Origin: Takakia lepidozioides
Lineage: Eukaryota > Streptophyta > Takakiopsida > Takakiales > Takakiaceae
Assembly: GCA_030704615.1 (NCBI GenBank)
Contig: CM060734.1
Location: 40,192,042 to 40,256,041 of the forward strand
Direction: 5' to 3'
DNA length: 64,000 nucleotides
Position 1 is the stretch's first letter; each line of letters starts with the position of its first letter. Below are positions 28,037 to 39,654 of this stretch, piece after piece. The translations under genes and the position numbers were made by a program. Below the pieces are notes generated by a model. It ran no database searches, had not been told where the DNA came from, and saw nothing but the letters and a program-made list of their open reading frames with translations.

Positions 28037-28317
28037 GCAGGTGTGGCGCATTCTGCCACTTTTTAGACTAATTCTCAGGCCGAATCGGCCTGGGCTACCG
28101 ACTCGGCAGGCAGAATGGGCAGGGATTGCCGATTCTGCACCGAGGGTGGCAGAACCATCATCCAGGTCGATGTCATCAACGTTCAACCCCACCGCAGATC
28201 CCTGAATGGCTCGCCTCCTTATATCCTCTCTGGGGCTCTGAATCTGGGCAATCGATATGGGATATTTGAACCCAATCATATTGCGCCAAGTGGTGGCGAG
28301 AATACGCCACAACCTGC
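28037..28317. mobile_element. MITE-like element 1
   Basis: Ends GCAGGTGTGGCGCATTCTGC and, inverted, GCAGGTTGTGGCGTATTCTC: about 25-bp imperfect terminal inverted repeats around 280 bp. No coding capacity. The interior includes GGCCGAATCGGCC-type palindromic segments. Confidence 0.5.
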
Positions 28318-28432
28318 TTTTAACGCCAGTGAAGGGGCCGTGTTGGGCCGACTCTGCCCTATGCACGGCCATAGGGCTCGCCCTGACGGGCTCGTCCAAA
28401 GGGCCGAATCGGTTTTTCTAGTACGTAAAGAT

Positions 28433-28594
28433 CAGGTGTGGAGTATTCTGCTGTTTTTTAGGACTAATTATCAGGCTGAATCGGCCACCCAGGGTGTACT
28501 ACCGATTCGGCATGTTGAATCAGCTGGGATGGCCGATTAGTGTCAACCCCAATCAAATATTGCCACGTAGTGGCAAAAATACTCCCCAACCTGA
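28433..28594. mobile_element. MITE-like element 2, same family
   Basis: Ends CAGGTGTGGAGTATTCTGC and, inverted, CAGGTTGGGGAGTATTTTTG; the interior repeats GACTAATTATCAGGCTGAAT, as in element 1. A shorter, diverged relative. Confidence 0.5.
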
Positions 28595-28834
28595 AATATC
28601 ATCCAAGGATCTACGTTATCAAAGCACGAAACATTTTGTACAAACTTTACAATTGGGTAAGGATGAAGTGGTCGAAATGATTCAAATCCACTTTTCTTCG
28701 GAAGCCCTTTCTGACCTATACATATATGGCTTTCAAACTACCAAACCATGTTGTTAAATATCATCATTCAAGAACGTATTGATTTGCAAACTTCAGATTT
28801 TTAGTTTACTTATTAGAGTATGATAATTCACCAT

Positions 28835-29950
28835 TTTGAGGTTTCTCATTCACGTCATATTTATTCAGTTTTACAGAAATTAATGCCAAAACAAAAGTCT
28901 TTCATTTTAGGTCTAACTCTTTTAGGTCTTTCATTTAGGTCATTCATTTACGTCGTATTTATTCGGTTTTGCAAAAGTTAATCGTCCAAAACAAAAGTCA
29001 TGAGTCATTTTATGTCTTTCTTTTTTAGGTTTTTCATTTAGGTCATATTTATTCGATTTTTCAGAAATTAACGATCCAAAACAAAAGTCATTTGTTTTAG
29101 GTCTTTCATTTCCAGTTTTTCATTTAGGTCATATTTATTCGGTTTTGCACAAATTAATCGTCCAAAACAAAGGTCTTCCATTTTAGGGTCTTTTTCCATT
29201 TAGGTCATTCATTTAGGTGATATTATTTATTCGGCTTTGTAAAAATTAATTGTCCAAAACAAAAGTCATTCATTTTAGGTCTTTCTTTTTTAGGTCTTTC
29301 ATTTAGGTCATATTTATTCGGTTTTGCACAAATTAATGGTCCAAAACAAAAGTCTTCTATTTTAGGTCATTCATTTAGGTCATTTATTTAGGTCATATTA
29401 TTTATTCGGTTTTGCAGAAATTAATCGTCCAAAACAAAAGTCATTCATTTTAGGTCTTTTATTTTTATTTATTTTTAAAAAGATACCTGGGAGAGACTGC
29501 TCACAGGCCCTTGAGGAAGGGGGGAAAAATAACCCCCTTTCAGATAAGCCATTAGGCACACAGGTGGAAACATCACCACCAGAACATTTTTAGGTTTTTC
29601 ACTTAGGTCATATTTATTTGGTTTTGCACAAATTAATGGTCCAAACAAAAGTCATCCATTTTAGGTCATTCATTTAGGTCATATTATTTATTCGATTTTG
29701 CAGAAATTAATCATCCAGAACAAAAGTCATTCATTTTAGGTCTTTTATTTTTACTTATTTTTAAAAGGAAACCTGGGAGCGCTCACAATTCAGGCCCTTG
29801 AGGAGGGGAAAAAAATAACCCCCTTTCAGATAAGCCATTAGGCACACAGGTGGGAAACATCACCACCAAACCACCCAGTCACGAACATTTTTAGGTTTTC
29901 CATTTAGTTCATATTTATTCGATTTTGCAGAAATTAATGGCCTTCAATCA
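28835..29950. repeat. AT-rich tandem/satellite array
   Basis: About nine to ten units of roughly 100-140 bp built from TTTTAGGTCTTTCATTTAGG, TCATATTTATTCGGTTTTGC, a (G/C)AAATTAATCGTCC linker and AAAACAAAAGTCATTCATTT. Two units are interrupted by a shared insert of about 105 bp (near 29484-29590 and 29769-29890; CAGATAAGCCATTAGGCACA). No coding. Confidence 0.85.
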
Positions 29951-32530
29951 TATAGTCCATCAGGTGACTTCCATTATATTCATCCAATATATATATATAT
30001 ATAATTCATAGAGTTGTAATTAGGGTGGAGCCATTACGCTACTACTAGCCGCTTGTTTTATTCTCTACAAAATACAATTAAATATGGCACCGCCCACTGA
30101 AGCAGCGCCGTGTGTGGCTACAACCCCGCCACGTCCCTCTTTGCGCACCACGCCCGCACCCCTGGTCCAACCAGTTCCACCAATCAGCGCGGCGCAAGCC
30201 TCCACACCCCAGGATTCCATTCCGCCCCCACCACAGTGGGCCACACGCAGTGTAACTAACTTATGCGAGTTTAAGTAGCGTGATAGTAACTACCCAGCTA
30301 CGGTGGTAAGGATTTCGGTTACTACAGTAGGTGCTAGCTTCAGTTTATTAGCTTGCTTTCTCCATACGTCCTACTCACAGGTGCTTCCAATATTGCTTTT
30401 GGTTTTAGGTCTAAGCTTTTGCTTTAATCTTGGTCTAAATAATGGTTAAAATTTCCACACCCTAACTTATAAAGCTACATTTTTTAAGGAAAAAGTTACA
30501 TAATTTTCTTAAGAAGAAAAAAAAACTACATAGGATGCATCCCGTAGGTTTAAAAAATGGGACTAGATATGTATAAGTGGGATTTGATGCCTTGAAGCTA
30601 CGAGAGACACTACTGCTATGTACGTATATTTACACCTTCATTAGATCTAATAATACATATTTTTAATAAATAGATAAATAATAATACAATACGGTTATTT
30701 TTATTTTTTAACTGTTTTTAAAAAAGTTTTTCTTCTTTAAATTGAAATGTTGGTCTATATATAAATGTATACATATTTACCAGGGAAAATTTTAAACTAT
30801 ATCTATCAGCGAAATGATGCAATTAACTAATTATTCTTCCCTTAAGGTGGTCAGGTGCAGCTTGATTTCATCCATGACGACGTCCATCCATAAAGTTAAG
30901 GATAAAGAGCGCCGCCGGATCGCAGCCGGCGCCGTGGCCCGCACGAGGGCCTACCACCGTACAAGTTTTCAGGCAAAAGATTCCGGGCGGCCGACATTTG
31001 GGAATGGGGTTCGGCAGGTTAGGGTTGGGTACGAGTGCGGTCGGCACATTCACCGAATATCCCCGTCGGGTTGCTTGCGGCGGGTCCAGCAGGCGCGGAC
31101 CGGTGAGGTGGCGGGCGGGGGAGTCAAAGCTACCGGGTTCACAGACGAAGGGCGCGTCACACCCACGTGCTCACTCATACAGTTTGAAACCCGGCGATGA
31201 GGCGGGTAAATGTGAAAAGCGTGGGGGGCCAGAGGTCGAACGGCTTCCCGGGCGAAACAATGGCGGGCGATGAAGGTAGGGGTTAAGTAGGCTTTGTGGT
31301 GCAGAAGCAATCGGTCTCCCAAAGCAAGACTCTTCTGCCTCGCGATCTCCTCTCGATCTCGGTAGCATCATCGGAAGGATTTGGTTGCAAATTGAGAAGG
31401 AGGTGCAGCGGAATTGTGGAGAGGAGAATTGTTGTGGACGAGAAGGAGGGAAGCATGTCGGGAATGGCAAGTTGCGGAAGCGTAGCTGCGGGCAGAGAAG
31501 CGATGGGAGGGGAGATTGCCTCCCGAACAGGGAGGGACGTGGTCCTGGCAGATGAGAAAGAATGGGGTGTTTTCCTCTGACACTTAGTTAGTGCCCGCTG
31601 TGCTCGGAGTTCCCATCACCCGCAGGTAACCTTTCTTCACTAGAATGAGATGGAGGATTGGTGCCTTTGACGCCGTTGTTGGTGTACAGTCATGGAAGTG
31701 AACCTCGTCTGGGTCTGCGTACCAACATTGCTTTGCTCATCGATTGGTTGTTGGTTATCATTTTGGTTATGCTTTTCTTTGGATTCTTAGCGCCATCTTT
31801 TGTTTTGTTTTGGAGTGTATTTTTTTTGCATGGAAAAGTTCAGAGGAATTTGTCAGTCTTCGTTTGCAGCTTGCGAGAGTTTGCAAATGAAGCTTATTGC
31901 CGTGATTGAATTGTCCGTCGAGGATAAAGACCCCATTGCATCATTACCTTGATCTCGGGATACCAGACCGCTGAAAGCCTTTGAGTTCTCCCCGCCTGGC
32001 AGCATAGCCTCAACCCTGCTAAGCGGAGGATTATCATTTAGCGAGTAACTAGTCTCTAGAAAATATCTCCTACTTTCGGCGGACATTGACAATCAGTCTC
32101 CCTGAGATTATTAGTGTATTCATGTAAACTGGGCCTGGCTGTAGTGAGCCTTCCGCTACTTCGTTTGCGTGTATGTTTTGTTTTTGGTACAATTGACGTT
32201 AAATGCTGTGATTCATGTTAGCGGAGAAGTTTCGAAGTCTTATGAATCAGGTACAGCCAGCAGTTTTGGGAGGGATATGTGTTGGTTATTCCCTACCCCA
32301 AGGTGTTTAGCAGAATGAGGCCTAATTGTCTCGCCTGAGAATCTTCTTGTCTCCGTAAAGCAGCACCGAATTGGGTCTCGTGTGTGCACGTACACTACAT
32401 GTGCCATATCAGTGCTATATCAGTCTTCCAGAACATGTATAGTACAGAAACCATCACTTGCAATGTTGTTCACAGTCAGCCACCCCTTTTCATGTCCATT
32501 CTAAACTTCTCTGCACATGTGTCATTGCAG
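29951..32530. other. intergenic with a GC-rich block
   Basis: 30084-30278 is a short Pro-rich open frame (MAPPTEAAPCVATTPPRPSL...), origin unknown. 30350-30800 is very AT-rich. 30890-31300 is abruptly GC- and CpG-rich and could be a promoter/5' UTR of the gene downstream or a transposon end. No family recognised. Confidence 0.4.
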
Positions 32531-32547
32531 GCTACTGGAGTCACCAA

Positions 32548-33144
32548 ATGAACAAACCAATGAAGTTTAGCTTACGGCATCTCTCCAAATTCCTCTCTTG
32601 GCACAAACAGCCAAGAGCCTCCCCTGGGATAATGGTAGGGTGGCAGGAACTGCAGTCATCAATGAAGGAGTTGGCAGCGGCAACAGAGCTCACTGGGTTC
32701 GAGGGAGAGAGTAACCTCTCTTACATTAGCCTGCGGGACCTTATGCCCACAGGCAGACCCTCCAAGCGGAAAAGGGAAAGCCTGACAGGCCACAGAGCAC
32801 AGGAGGAGGAAGAAGACCTGAACTGGTCAGGTGGCAGGCGGCTTCCAATTAAGAAACGGCTTGTGGAGCAAGCTGCTCGTGCCTATCTGCTTCCTTCAGG
32901 GGTTCAAAGACCTGCCCCTAATCAGTTCTTTGCCCGTTGTTGGTCGCAGCTTACTGTTGGCCGCAACCCTTCTGCAGGTCTGATCTGTGATGACCTGCAT
33001 GCACCTGCGAGGGGATGCATAAGAGGTTGTGTTAATGGTTGCTTGAGCTGCCTTCCCAGTTTGCTATGGTTGGATTTGACCCATGCCTTTGGGTGCCTGT
33101 TCAGCCACCTACAGCCCCAGTCCATGAGCCTTTTGCGAGCTTAG
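32548..33144 (+). CDS. uncharacterised plant protein (single exon visible)
   Basis: Open frame after a good acceptor (TGTCATTGCAG, 32530), with ATG at 32548: MNKPMKFSLRHLSKFLSWHK. Middle: KRKRESLTGHRAQEEEEDLN (basic then acidic, possible nuclear signal). C-terminal part: PIKKRLVEQAARAYLLPSG and FFARCWSQL, then Cys-rich CIRGCVNGCLSCLPSLL. 198 codons. The VxxAAxAYLxP segment recalls small plant-specific proteins of unknown function. Not identified. Confidence 0.45.
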   Translation: MNKPMKFSLRHLSKFLSWHKQPRASPGIMVGWQELQSSMKELAAATELTGFEGESNLSYISLRDLMPTGRPSKRKRESLTGHRAQEEEEDLNWSGGRRLPIKKRLVEQAARAYLLPSGVQRPAPNQFFARCWSQLTVGRNPSAGLICDDLHAPARGCIRGCVNGCLSCLPSLLWLDLTHAFGCLFSHLQPQSMSLLRA

Positions 33145-35281
33145 GGTACTGAATTGGGTCTGAGTTGGCACCTTATGGTAGAGGTGAGCTGAGGTACCCC
33201 ATGCAGTCTGAAACTTTGGTAATAGAAGTCACTACTTGTGGGGTCCTTGGCTACCTCGCCTTAGCAGTGCATACTGAGCTTATGGAGGAAGGGATGGTGG
33301 AGGGAGTTTTGTGACTGCTGGAGACTGGGTGTCTTTTTCACGGTTTGGAATAGTACTTCAGAGTGTGACATGGGACAGCACAGGAATGGGTTTGTACTAT
33401 CAATTGTTCTATTAAGGCCATGAGTGGTTCTACATGAGGATGAAAGAGAGAGTGGCTCATTTAACCCCTTGATATATGGAACTAAGCCTCGAGTGTCAGG
33501 GCTTAAAAGAGCTGTGAGATTCTTGGATTCAAGTTCTCGAGAGGGTGACATGGTTTGTGTCTGAGACTGATCCTATCATTGTAGAAGAGAGTTTCTATAT
33601 GGTGTGAAGTGAAGGAGGGACGCAAGGATTATGTGCACAACACACACACATTGTCTGTGAGATTTTTTTGCAGCTTTGTAATATAGCTGTTCTGCACGGC
33701 TGAAGATGGTTGATGCCCAAAGGGTCTTCCACTTCAATACTGTTCTGAGTACCCTCATGTCTTATGAAGCTATGAATTGAGTTCTTTTCAGTTGTGTTTT
33801 ATTCTTGTCTTGAGCACACAGTGAGCTACTATTCCTTGTCTGTGCTACCTGTACTTTGCAATCCCCCTTGGCTAGTGGTTGATTCCTTCCTCTCTTGTTG
33901 TCATCCGGCACACCATTCACAATCATGCATGCACTGGGCTTTGTCTTGCCGTGCCATGGACCAAAGTGGTGCACCTAGCTCTCATATGCAGATGGTGCTA
34001 AACACTGAATTGTCTATAGTTCTCCTAGCCCTTGGTTTGATGCCTAGGTTGATACGCACATCGGGTTCAGTCTATGGCCTTCCCTCTACTCCAAGAGTTG
34101 GGGAAGGGAGAAGGTTGCCTTAGTCAAGCTCGTTGCTCGTCACACCAGCGTAAATGCAAAACTGAAAAGCTGCTTAGACAATGCTGTTTCTCCATTGCTG
34201 GATTGAAAGAATCGCCAGCCAAGTACCCCTGGGTGGAAATTGGTTCCAAGGTGAAAGGTCAAATTCTCCAACCCCACCGCTCAGTTTATGAACGAGTGTA
34301 CAACCGTGAGAAAGTCGAGGAACCCACTTATCAAGGATGATGGGGTATTCGACTCCAGTGCAGGGTTTGCCATTCTGGTTGAGTGTTTTGTTTGCAATGG
34401 CATAGCAGCTTGCAAGGTATGTGCCGAAACTCTCCAGATGCTGCTTTGGGTTTGCCCACCCAGCCCAACCAGCAGCCTTCTGCGGCGGTAAGCCCAATGT
34501 CTGCCTTGTCCGCCATCATCAGTTGAGGGTGTCCATCCCAGTCTGGCTCCGAAGAACACTAATCTGAGATCAGATTTGTCCATGGATTGCCGCGATATGA
34601 TATGATTGTTATGCTTTGCTACCTTTGTTTGGCATTCAGTGTGAATACATGTTGATAATCTTCAAGACAAGGAAGGACTCACTAGATACATACATGAGTA
34701 GACTCGACATATGAATTCATTTCAAGATCCTCGTGTCTCTCCCCCTCTCTCATGGATTTCGTGTCCTGGGCCAAACGAGGTGCCTGCATGCTTCCGTATC
34801 CCAGAAGCAGTCAGCGTGTCATGAAAACGAAGAGGTGTATTTAAACTTCGCAGAGATTAGAAGGCAAACATGAAGAGGTATAACATTTGAAGAGGCGGAA
34901 AGGTGAAGATGAAGACTCAAGAGGTATATTTGAAGTGGCAGGTTTTGAAAGTTCAGTTTCTGGTCTGGTTGCCAGGTTTCCAGTACGAACTCGTCTCAGC
35001 CCCAAAATGGCGAACTATCAAATTCGAGTAAGTTATAACAAGCAGATATGGTGCATAGTGCAGTCCAACATGGGAACTGCAAGGAGACCCATGATTCTTC
35101 TTGCGTGCGTCTTACTTGCTCATGAATCCGAGTTTACTAAATGCATATGACCCTCCACCGAATTGGCTTTCTTCGGCTCAGATTCTTCAGAGTTGTGTGG
35201 GTTCGTCTGTCAATATGCTCAGGCAAACGGTGAGAATTCTTGAAGACAGTGTAGAATGTTAGCTCTTCGGATCTAGCAGCG
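33145..35281. other. intergenic, no gene recognised
   Basis: 3' region of the preceding gene and upstream of the F-box fragment. Open frames at 34281-34583 (-) and 34887-35150 (+) show no domain. Confidence 0.4.
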
Positions 35282-35554
35282 ATGGAGGAGTTTGCAGGGA
35301 ATGAGTTGCAAGAGCTCATTCCAGGACTCCCAGACTCACTCGTGTTGGATTATGTGCTGCCACGGCTGCCCTGGTACACCAGGCCGCGCATGCTGGCTGT
35401 GTCCCACGCATGGAATTCTGTCCTTCAAAATCCAGGCGTATATAGTGCTCGCACTCGTGAATTGCTCCTCCAAGAAGGTTTGATTGTTAGACAAGCAGGA
35501 TGCCTGCACATGGCACCGGCTTCCCCTCATTTCCGTCGTTCCCAATGCAGGTGA
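35282..35554 (+). pseudogene. F-box protein, N-terminal fragment
   Basis: Starts MEEFAGNELQELIPGLPDSL and continues VLDYVLPRLPWYTRPRMLAV, SHAWNSVLQNPGVYSAR. This is the LIPGLPDxLxLxxLxRLP...VSxxW F-box of plant F-box/kelch proteins, which link substrates to SCF ubiquitin ligases through SKP1. The frame leaves the family pattern after about residue 60 and ends at 35554; no kelch repeats follow in the next 2 kb, so it is truncated or lacks exons. Confidence 0.7.
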
Positions 35555-38019
35555 ATTTCTACTTGCCCGTATGAGATTATATGTGTCACGAGGTAGTGAT
35601 TGTGGGTGAGTGTCACGAACCTGGAGGTGAGGTTTTCACAGTACTGGGAGCAGTGTGCATTGTATGTATGCACATAGAATGCACATTGAAACATCTTCCG
35701 CGAGGAGGATAATATTCTCGGGGTACTGGGTCTGTTCAACCTCACATATCTAAGTCTTGTCACAAATCGAATGCCGATCAATGAAGAGATCCTTGTGGCA
35801 TGCAGCTTTAAATTCCAAGATTGAACTCGTCAGGAACAATGTGATCGCCCTCCCCAGTCAAACTTTTTGCAATCTCCTGATCGATGTTCCCCCAAGAGCA
35901 TCCAGACATGGACTACACATTTCTTTGTTTGGACCAGCTATATATGTTTCAAATCACCGACATCTTTGTCAACAAGTTTGACTATGATCACAAACAACTG
36001 CTCCGAGGACACGAGGAGGTGAAGTTTCCAAGACCACCGATTCAATCCTGTGCTTTGTCATGTTTTCACATCAAACTTTCTTGGAATTGATTGTGCTTTA
36101 ATATTTCTCTGGCCGGAAGGCTGTCTCAGCTTCCCCGCACGATGTACATTTTCATTGGAATCTTAACCAAGAAAATTTACATAGACAACTCACGGTCCGA
36201 AGTCTGGAGGCTGAATGTGCATGAAGTTAAGATGTTGAACCTCCAGTAGAGGCTGAAGGTAAGTTAGAGGGATTGACTAGAATGTATAATTGTTTCTGGT
36301 TGTGACATACATGGATCTACCGTCTATTGGAAGAGTGGAAAAACTTTCCCCTGGTCACGTTTCAACTGGACATTACAAGGTCCAAGCTCCACTTCTTGAC
36401 ATTAGTGGCTGTAGTCCATGCCAGGCTTCAGGCCTCTTTTGCTGTGGCCCGACTAATCATTCCTTGGAATGCAATCCTAATTGCAGCTAACGTAGCAATC
36501 AGACTGTGACCTGAAAGCATCCATCTTGTCACCACTTGTTTAAATCCTTAGCTCTTAAGATCAATTTAAGTGTCGTAGCCTAAATATTGTCAATGTGGCC
36601 AGTCTAGACATATCAAGAGGTCTTTTTGGGCCTTATGGTCCTGTCTGATCTAAGGTGTTAAAGACGTGCTAGATGCTGTTGCCATTACAATTTGTGAAGG
36701 TAATTCTCATTGGCATAAACACATACCAGCCTTACAAGTATACAATTGCAGTATTTGCTGCACAAGGTCATTCAACAGGAGGATTCCACCATTGTTATTT
36801 TTTTTTATTGTGAATGCATATCACATGCAAAATGCATTTATAGCAACTACGCATGAATGCGTGTGCTAAAGAGAGAAGAAAGTAAGAAAGGCTTGAGAGA
36901 GACAATGTACTCATGAGACGTTGTTTGCCGTAGCCATGTTTGGGCCAAGAGCACCACCTTTGTGAGGCTCACTCCAGTAGCTGGACTTTACCTTGGTTTC
37001 CCTTCACACAAGCATGAATCTGCTGTGAGCGAGCTGCCCAGCACTTAGAGCCAGGGCTTCGGCTCAGCCTCTGATGAGAATACCCTGGACATTGTATCAG
37101 AAACTGGGATAGTGTCTTCAGGTCGCCCGCACGTTGGGCATTCACAATCTCCCTTTCGTGTCTGCATCCGTTCATTGTTCAAAGGTGTCTCCCACCCTGC
37201 CAACTTTAAATTTCAGTCCAGTGCGCAGGGTAGGTAGGCCTATCAGATCATCCAACCATCTTGTTATTCAGTGAAGTACTTCAAATTGCGTTTGTAAATT
37301 CAGAATTAGTGTAGGTAGGTGACCTTGAAGATTCTACTGAGCCAGCTGGGACTAACCTGGATAAAGAAAAATGTAGAAACATATAATACCGACTTGCATA
37401 TAAGCTCTTGTATCTGTGAGAAAGTGGGGAAAGTGCTACTGTCAGATTCAGAGAATGGAAAATGCTGCCTTTCACTGCACTAGTGACTGCCAGAATGTAG
37501 AGAAACAAGCTGATACTTATATACAGACATTGGCAACGAGGATTGACACGAAGAAACAGACCAAGTGCAATGGACAATTTGCGGACACAAATCACAACTA
37601 AACAAGAAAGCAATCCAGCACAACTGCATGGCTTACTTCCATCTGAGAACTAATCCCCCACCGCTAAAGCATGGGAACCACACAAGCACGGCTCCATATT
37701 GATCCATTGAACTCAGCTGAGGCTTAAACTATCAGTCCCATGCAACAGCCACAACAGCAGAAGAATCTGAGTAAGATTGAACTTGGAACCCAGCAGAAAA
37801 TGTAAGCACTGAATTGGAGCCCTGTTTGCAGATAACACTCGCTGCCCTGCAGCAGCTCCTGAAGTGAAAGGAATTTCAACGAACTCAACCTGTCACATCT
37901 TTCATATCATGCAAAGAGTTGCACGCTTCGAATTGCAAATGCCGGGCTGTCGTAGCAAGCTCCCCTTCTTGTCTCTCTTGTGCAATGGTGGCCGGTCTGC
38001 TCGAATGTGGATTGACAGG
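35555..38019. other. intergenic, no gene recognised
   Basis: Only short frames. One at 35884-36090 (DMDYTFLCLDQLYMFQITDI) could be an exon of the F-box locus, but I cannot support it. Confidence 0.4.
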
Positions 38020-38470
38020 GTGACACGAGCTTGGGTGGGGTTACACTGTTTGGGTTACATTGGTGGAGGTATAACGGTCCGGGTGACATGAAGCGGGGTT
38101 ACATTGGCAGGGTTACATGAGGCTGGGTTACATAGGGTGACACAAGAAGGGGTCGCATGAGGCGGGGTTATATTGTTTGGGTTACATATGGAGGTTACAG
38201 GGGTGAGGTTACATTGTTAGGGTTACATGAGGTGGGGTTACATGGTTCGGGGTTACACGGCGTGGTGACACGGATGGGTTTACGTGTGTCGGGGTTACAG
38301 GGAACTGGTGGACCGGTGTCGTTGGGCGACGACGCGAGCGACAGCGCCGATGGGATGAGAGAGGGGGGGAGGGTGGGAGGATTTGACCGATCCCTGCCGG
38401 CTGGCAGCCGCTGGAGGAAAACCGGCGGTTTTGGACAGCCTACGCTCTTTGACTCTTTCTTCTCCGCTGT
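38020..38470 (+). repeat. GTTACA-type minisatellite with GC-rich head (copy 2)
   Basis: 38030-38310 has some 15-18 units of GGGTTACAT with spacers (TGAGGTG, TGGCAG, TGTTAG). 38310-38470 is the GC-rich block also seen at 10139-10380. Same order relative to the neighbouring SLAC gene as copy 1, opposite strand. Confidence 0.82.
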
Positions 38471-39654
38471 TTGTTAAATCACACCAACCATATAAATTTC
38501 GTATTTAGAAATCGGTAGTTTAGGGTTGACTCTCTGCTCATCATGTGACTCATCTGCTCTTATACATATATAAGTATACTTATATATTTGATCTTTTGTA
38601 TCAACGTACAAAAGATCAGTGTTGGAAATGATGGGTTCTCGCACACAAAAAACAAAACTTTCTACCAACTTTCAACTCAACACTCGGAAGCATCTGTACA
38701 GACACTGATCACTTGATTGCTGTTTTACAATCTACAGAGGTAAAGACCTTTCTGATGTCTTTAGTACAACACCCACGAAGAAGAGGATGCGCTTCGAATT
38801 TCATCACTTGACATCCCAGAAGAGGAGGCGGAAGAAAGAAATAACAAGAGGCCATTATTTCAGTCCTCTGGAATGTGAGCCCCTTGCTCTTTAGAACGTA
38901 CAAAATTTCGGTTCCCTACACTCACCAAAATTGTACAGGCTTGGGAGGCCATATGATTCCCAAGTCCCTAAAGCCCTTGTACTGATGTACAAGGGTAGTG
39001 TGTATTCTAACGAAAAGCAAAAGCGCAGCGATTGGGAGGTGTGAGGGCTGTGAGGAGACTATCACGCTTGTTGGGTTGCCACGATTCCTCAGGGTCTAGA
39101 CTGAACGCTAGATCTAGATTCGAGGATCTGGACCTCCTCTCTGTGTGCCCTCTCTCCTTGTGGTTAGCCTGGGTCACAGTTGTTGTCGGGTCCCACCGCT
39201 TTTCTTGCAAAACCTGTGCACATAACAGGAAATAGGCTATGAAGTTGAGCTAGCTATATGTTATGTATTCAGTGACAAAAGACCGCTAGCTGGCTTCTAA
39301 CATCCAGGGCGGCCGAGTCCATGGAGATTCTCGGACGGGGTGATGCCGTTGGAGTAGTCATTGCAAAGCCACACAAAAGTAGTGCTTAATTAATACTGTG
39401 CTCTTGATGTTGGTATGTAACACCTGCCACAGCTTGAATATGGAAGATTAGATCAGGTTTCACCTGGAGCAGAGTCACCGTCTTTGACTGCGGTCTCCCT
39501 CTAGGTGGATACTCGGTGGATAGCAGGTGGATGGCTTCCCGCAAGTTGGAGAACACATGTGGGCGGACGCGCATCGACTACAAAGCATTGGGTTGTTTTT
39601 CAATAGGAGTGGAAAGATCTGTGACGACATGGAACGCCTTCTCTATTCATTACC
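38471..39654. other. upstream region of the SLAC paralogue
   Basis: No gene recognised. Contains a short AT-rich microsatellite near 38560. Confidence 0.4.

Noticed and set aside
38020-38310. GGGTTAC array as interstitial telomere repeat
   Set aside because: Plant telomeres are TTTAGGG; here the unit is GGGGTTACATG-like with variable spacers and no regular 7-bp period.
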